A DNA stretch of 64,000 nt, taken from NCBI GenBank assembly GCA_009691765.1, contig SIAO01000010.1:1-64000 (forward strand), read 5' to 3'. Positions 61,596 to 64,000 of this stretch are shown in pieces (the stretch's first letter is position 1; each line of letters opens with the position of its first letter). This DNA is from Planctomycetota bacterium. GTDB taxonomy: Bacteria; Planctomycetota; GCA-002687715. The notes under the pieces are model-generated. The model made no database searches. It saw only the letters and a program-made list of their open reading frames with translations, and had not been told where the DNA came from. The position numbers were made by a program, and so were the translations under genes.

Positions 61596-63350
61596 TCAAG
61601 GCAGCGGCTTCAACACGATGCGGCGCACGTTCATCACCGCAGCATGAGGTTTGGTGACGATGCTCACCGTCAGTTCGTGCTCCCCTGCAGACAACTCCAA
61701 CGTGCCAATCACATCCGTGCGCCACTGATTCCAGGCGCCGGTCGTCTCTGGTTTCGCCGTGATGCGGCCTACGCCCAACGCTACGGCGTATTCGCCACCG
61801 CCGTGGCTGGGGTCCACTGCGAGTTCCACTTCCACGCTGTAGCGCCCGGCCTTTTCCACGCGCAACGGCCAGCTCAAAGTGTCTTTGGCGTTCGTCCAAA
61901 ACCCGATACTGGTTCCGCTGTTTTCGTGGCGTAGCGAGCCGTGCAACTCTGCTTCCGCCGCAGGCAACAGCACACTGCCGTCCGCCGCCGGCGCAGCGTG
62001 CCACCGTTTCACGCTCACCGTGCCGACGCAATCCAGCACCACCACGGTGTCGAGCGCATCAGGGCAAACCTTCGGAACCGCGAGACGCACTCCATCCGCG
62101 GAAATGGCCACGCCGACCGGCGTTCCACCCACCAACAGATGCGCACCTTGTGGCGTCGCTTGCAAGCCTGACAACAACAACTTGCCGTCAACAGGCCAGT
62201 CGAAGACATGCACATACAGGCGAATGCCGTTTTCAGTTTTGCGCGCCGTGCAACGACCATAGGGCAGCGGCTTCAGAAATGGCCCAACCGTCGTGCCTCG
62301 AATGCTTGCGCTGTTGCGGTCCATCCACTGCCCCATGGCGGCAAGACGCTCGACGCTTGGCTGCGGGATCTCGCCCTCGGGTGTGGGCCCAACGTTCAGT
62401 AAATAATTTCCGCCCTTGCTCGCGCAGTCCACCAAATTGTGCACCAACTCTTCAACGCTCTTCCAATTCTTGTCGTCGCTGCGCCAGCCCCATGTGTTGT
62501 TCATGGTCATGCACGACTCCCAGTCCACGCCGGGAAGCCCACCGGATGGAATCTCCTGCTCCGGAGTGCCGAAGTCGCCTGCAAAACCGGCGCCCTTGTC
62601 CAAGCCTTGCATGTCATTGCGCCCGCCACCTACGCGGTTGTTGATGATCGTGCTCGGCGAAAGCGCACGACAGTGGTTGTAGAGGTCCCAGCCGCGTTCG
62701 CGATTCCACGAACTCTCCCACTCGCCGTCGAACCAGAGCATGTCGATGGTGCCGTAACGCGTCAGGATCTCCTGCAACTGCGCTTTCAGATAAACGACGA
62801 AGCGATCGAAGTCGGCTTCGCTTGCGGGGCGCTTGTCCACATCGCGGCGTGGCAGGTAATCGGGGTGGTGCCAATCAAGAATGGAGTGGTACCAGCCGAT
62901 GCGCAGGCCTTCGGCGCGGAACGCCGTGGCGATCTCCATCATGATGTCGGTCTTGTTGGGTGTGGAACCCACGTCCCAATCCGACACCGCGGAATCGAAC
63001 AGTGCAAAACCGTCGTGGTGCTTGGTCGTGATCACCACATATTTCATGCCCGCGGCCTTCGCGACCTTGGCCCACGCCTTGGCATCGAACTTCACCGGGT
63101 TCCATTGCTCGCGCAGAGGCTCGTAGTCTGCGGGCGTGATCTTGCCATTGCGCATGATCCACTCGCCGGTACCGCTAATCTCCTTGCCCTGCCATGTGCC
63201 AGCGGGAATTGCGTACAGCCCCCAGTGAATAAACATGCCGAAGCGTGCTTCGCGGAACCAAGCCATGCGCTGATCTTTCGCAGCACCAGCTTCCGCGGAC
63301 TGGGCAACAAGCGTGAGGCCAAGGAGCAAAAGAGCGAGCGCAGTCTTCAT
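61596..63350 (-). CDS. Alpha-L-fucosidase (GH29), secreted
   Basis: A 584-residue exported glycoside hydrolase. A signal peptide (ALALLLLGLTLVAQSAEA) precedes the GH29 barrel, with FGMFIHWGLYAIPAGTW, TTKHHDGFALFDS, and the catalytic nucleophile in LWFDGEW (Asp208). GNYLLNVGPTPEGEI closes the barrel. The last about 130 residues form a beta-sandwich resembling carbohydrate-binding modules (TLELSAGEHELTVSI). It releases L-fucose from algal or host glycans. The start lies 62 bases downstream of the putative selenoprotein gene on the same strand, so the two may be one operon. Confidence 0.94.
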   Translation of the reverse strand: MKTALALLLLGLTLVAQSAEAGAAKDQRMAWFREARFGMFIHWGLYAIPAGTWQGKEISGTGEWIMRNGKITPADYEPLREQWNPVKFDAKAWAKVAKAAGMKYVVITTKHHDGFALFDSAVSDWDVGSTPNKTDIMMEIATAFRAEGLRIGWYHSILDWHHPDYLPRRDVDKRPASEADFDRFVVYLKAQLQEILTRYGTIDMLWFDGEWESSWNRERGWDLYNHCRALSPSTIINNRVGGGRNDMQGLDKGAGFAGDFGTPEQEIPSGGLPGVDWESCMTMNNTWGWRSDDKNWKSVEELVHNLVDCASKGGNYLLNVGPTPEGEIPQPSVERLAAMGQWMDRNSASIRGTTVGPFLKPLPYGRCTARKTENGIRLYVHVFDWPVDGKLLLSGLQATPQGAHLLVGGTPVGVAISADGVRLAVPKVCPDALDTVVVLDCVGTVSVKRWHAAPAADGSVLLPAAEAELHGSLRHENSGTSIGFWTNAKDTLSWPLRVEKAGRYSVEVELAVDPSHGGGEYAVALGVGRITAKPETTGAWNQWRTDVIGTLELSAGEHELTVSIVTKPHAAVMNVRRIVLKPLP

Positions 63351-63412
63351 GGGGGAATCTCCGGCACCATCTTAGGGGCCGCGAAAAACCGCACCGACTG
63401 CGCTCGTCTGGA

Positions 63413-63973
63413 TCAGGCTTTCTTGCCGAACTTGGTGAGCGTGAACTCCTTGTTGCCTTCGAGCAGCTTTTTCACGATGCCTTCGCTCAAGCCGTCCGCC
63501 GACGCGGTGAGCACGGTGACCGTGCTGGTATCGCCAAAGGGATACACCGCTACGACTCCATCCACTATCTTGAAGATCTCACGGATCTTCGCGCAAGTTT
63601 CGGCTCATCCAACGCCGTCGATGACGATGTCGAAACCTCCCTTGGGCTTGAGCCGCTCCACGGAGGCATAGGTGTGTACCGCAGGTTCCCACTTCAGCAC
63701 TTTGAAGGCGGTGCCGATGTCTTCTTTCGTCGGCGCCTTCTCCTTGGCTTTGAAGGTGACTGTAGCCGTGGAATCCACGACGAGATCACTCACACCGGCC
63801 AGCTTTGTCAGAGTCTCACGGACCTGATTGGCCTTCACTGCGGCTCCTCAGCCGCCGCCGTTGGTGTAGGTGAGCACCCACACCGTTTCCTTCTCCTCGG
63901 GTTGTTGTGCCGTCAGCGTCACAGCGCTGAACGCCAGCAACAAACCCAAAGCACTGAGCATCGACAGTTTCAT
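63413..63973 (-). CDS. Putative double-selenocysteine protein with two HMA domains
   Basis: A 186-residue exported protein if two in-frame TGA codons (63848-63850 and 63605-63607) are read as selenocysteine (U42 and U123). GGAGG lies 7 bases before ATG 63973. The signal peptide is MLSALGLLLAFSAVTLTA. Domain 1 continues NGGG-U-GAAVKANQVRETL then TKLAGVSDLVVD. Domain 2 is IVIDGVG-U-AETCAKIREI, then DGVVAVYPFG. Both match the G-M-x-C-x-x-C helix-start of heavy-metal-associated domains, with TGA at the first cysteine. Domain 1 lacks the second cysteine (Ala); domain 2 has U-x-x-x-C. Cys127 is the only cysteine. A SECIS-like hairpin follows each TGA. Metal binding or redox in the periplasm is inferred. 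A one-base-call origin for two TGAs is unlikely. Confidence 0.8.
63572..63590 (-). promoter_or_regulatory. SECIS-like element downstream of the second TGA
   Basis: On the mRNA, GAAGAUC (positions 18-24 counting the U of UGA as 1) pairs perfectly with GAUCUUC (30-36) around the loop CGUGA. The loop holds GU at its second and third positions. Distance and loop composition fit bacterial SECIS elements bound by SelB. Confidence 0.75.
63809..63826 (-). promoter_or_regulatory. SECIS-like element downstream of the first TGA
   Basis: CAGGUC (positions 25-30 after the UGA start) pairs with GACUCUG (36-42) with one bulged U, around the identical apical loop CGUGA (31-35). The stem is weaker than at the second TGA, but loop sequence and distance match. 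A separate short stem GCGGC...GCCGC also flanks this TGA and could compete. Confidence 0.65.
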
Positions 63974-64000
63974 GGGCGAACCTCCGCGCGGCATCATCGC

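Noticed and set aside
63413..63415. Final TGA of the selenoprotein gene as a third Sec codon
   Set aside because: No hairpin of the CGUGA type follows it, the protein has a natural basic end (KFGKKA), and no HMA motif surrounds it, so it was taken as the real stop.

Overview
The window is a GC-rich, densely packed bacterial chromosome segment. Three traits point to a Planctomycetota-like organism: Tat-exported Gfo/Idh/MocA oxidoreductases, a Ser/Thr kinase fused to a sulfatase-modifying-factor domain, and large secreted LamG/IPT surface proteins with a GH29 fucosidase. No rRNA or tRNA gene, CRISPR array, transposase or integrase was seen, so this placement is an inference from gene content. 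Most genes sit in short operons with ATGA or GTGA stop/start overlaps.

Layout. 1-803: partial anti-sigma-like gene and an ECF sigma gene broken by an in-frame amber codon. 860-8479 (minus): helical-repeat protein, signal peptidase I, MtaD-type amidohydrolase, giant AsmA-like protein. 8684-13783: two hypotheticals, ilvE and a leuA-like gene transcribed divergently, then lgt. 13853-16919: CARF protein of the Csx2/TM1812 type with an RGG-like tail, then a YjdF-family membrane protein. 16989-18703: Fur-box-preceded porin and small lipocytochrome. 18735-18980: a candidate structured minus-strand RNA with its own terminator. 19134-20877: Nfu-type Fe-S scaffold, DUF971, DUF4863 and a small protein. 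20885-26265 (minus): alpha/beta hydrolase, two Gfo/Idh/MocA proteins, SUMF1-like protein. 26244-31947: ApbE, then a hydantoinase/oxoprolinase A-B operon. 32052-34829: phospholipid/glycolipid operon (plsY, gpsA, glycosyltransferase). 34848-36594: matrixin-like protease and partner. 36874-40858: two-subunit 2-oxoacid:ferredoxin oxidoreductase and an MFS protein. 40862-48417: broken SGNH hydrolase, M28 peptidase, methyltransferase, MoxR AAA ATPase with a TraB-like partner. 48566-57108: LamG protein, kinase-SUMF1 fusion, glutamate dehydrogenase, cardiolipin synthase. 57287-57933: GAF-GGDEF relic. 57930-61556: aminotransferase, thyA-folA, Dus. 61596-63973: alpha-L-fucosidase and a putative double-selenocysteine protein.

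The strongest discovery is at 63413-63973. A gene with a perfect ribosome binding site, a signal peptide and two heavy-metal-associated (HMA) domains carries an in-frame TGA exactly where each domain should have its first metal-binding cysteine. Each TGA is followed at similar distance by a hairpin with the same CGUGA apical loop, as expected of bacterial SECIS elements. Other notable items are the CARF protein outside any CRISPR locus, the structured RNA at 18735-18980, a pair of about 65 bp inverted dispersed repeats (42280 and 48433), and three decayed genes.

How the genes work together: envelope and lipid functions dominate (lgt, lepB, AsmA-like, plsY-gpsA-GT, cls, porin). Central anabolism (ilvE, leuA-like, gdhA, thyA, folA, korAB) is interspersed with secreted degradative enzymes (GH29, M28, matrixin).
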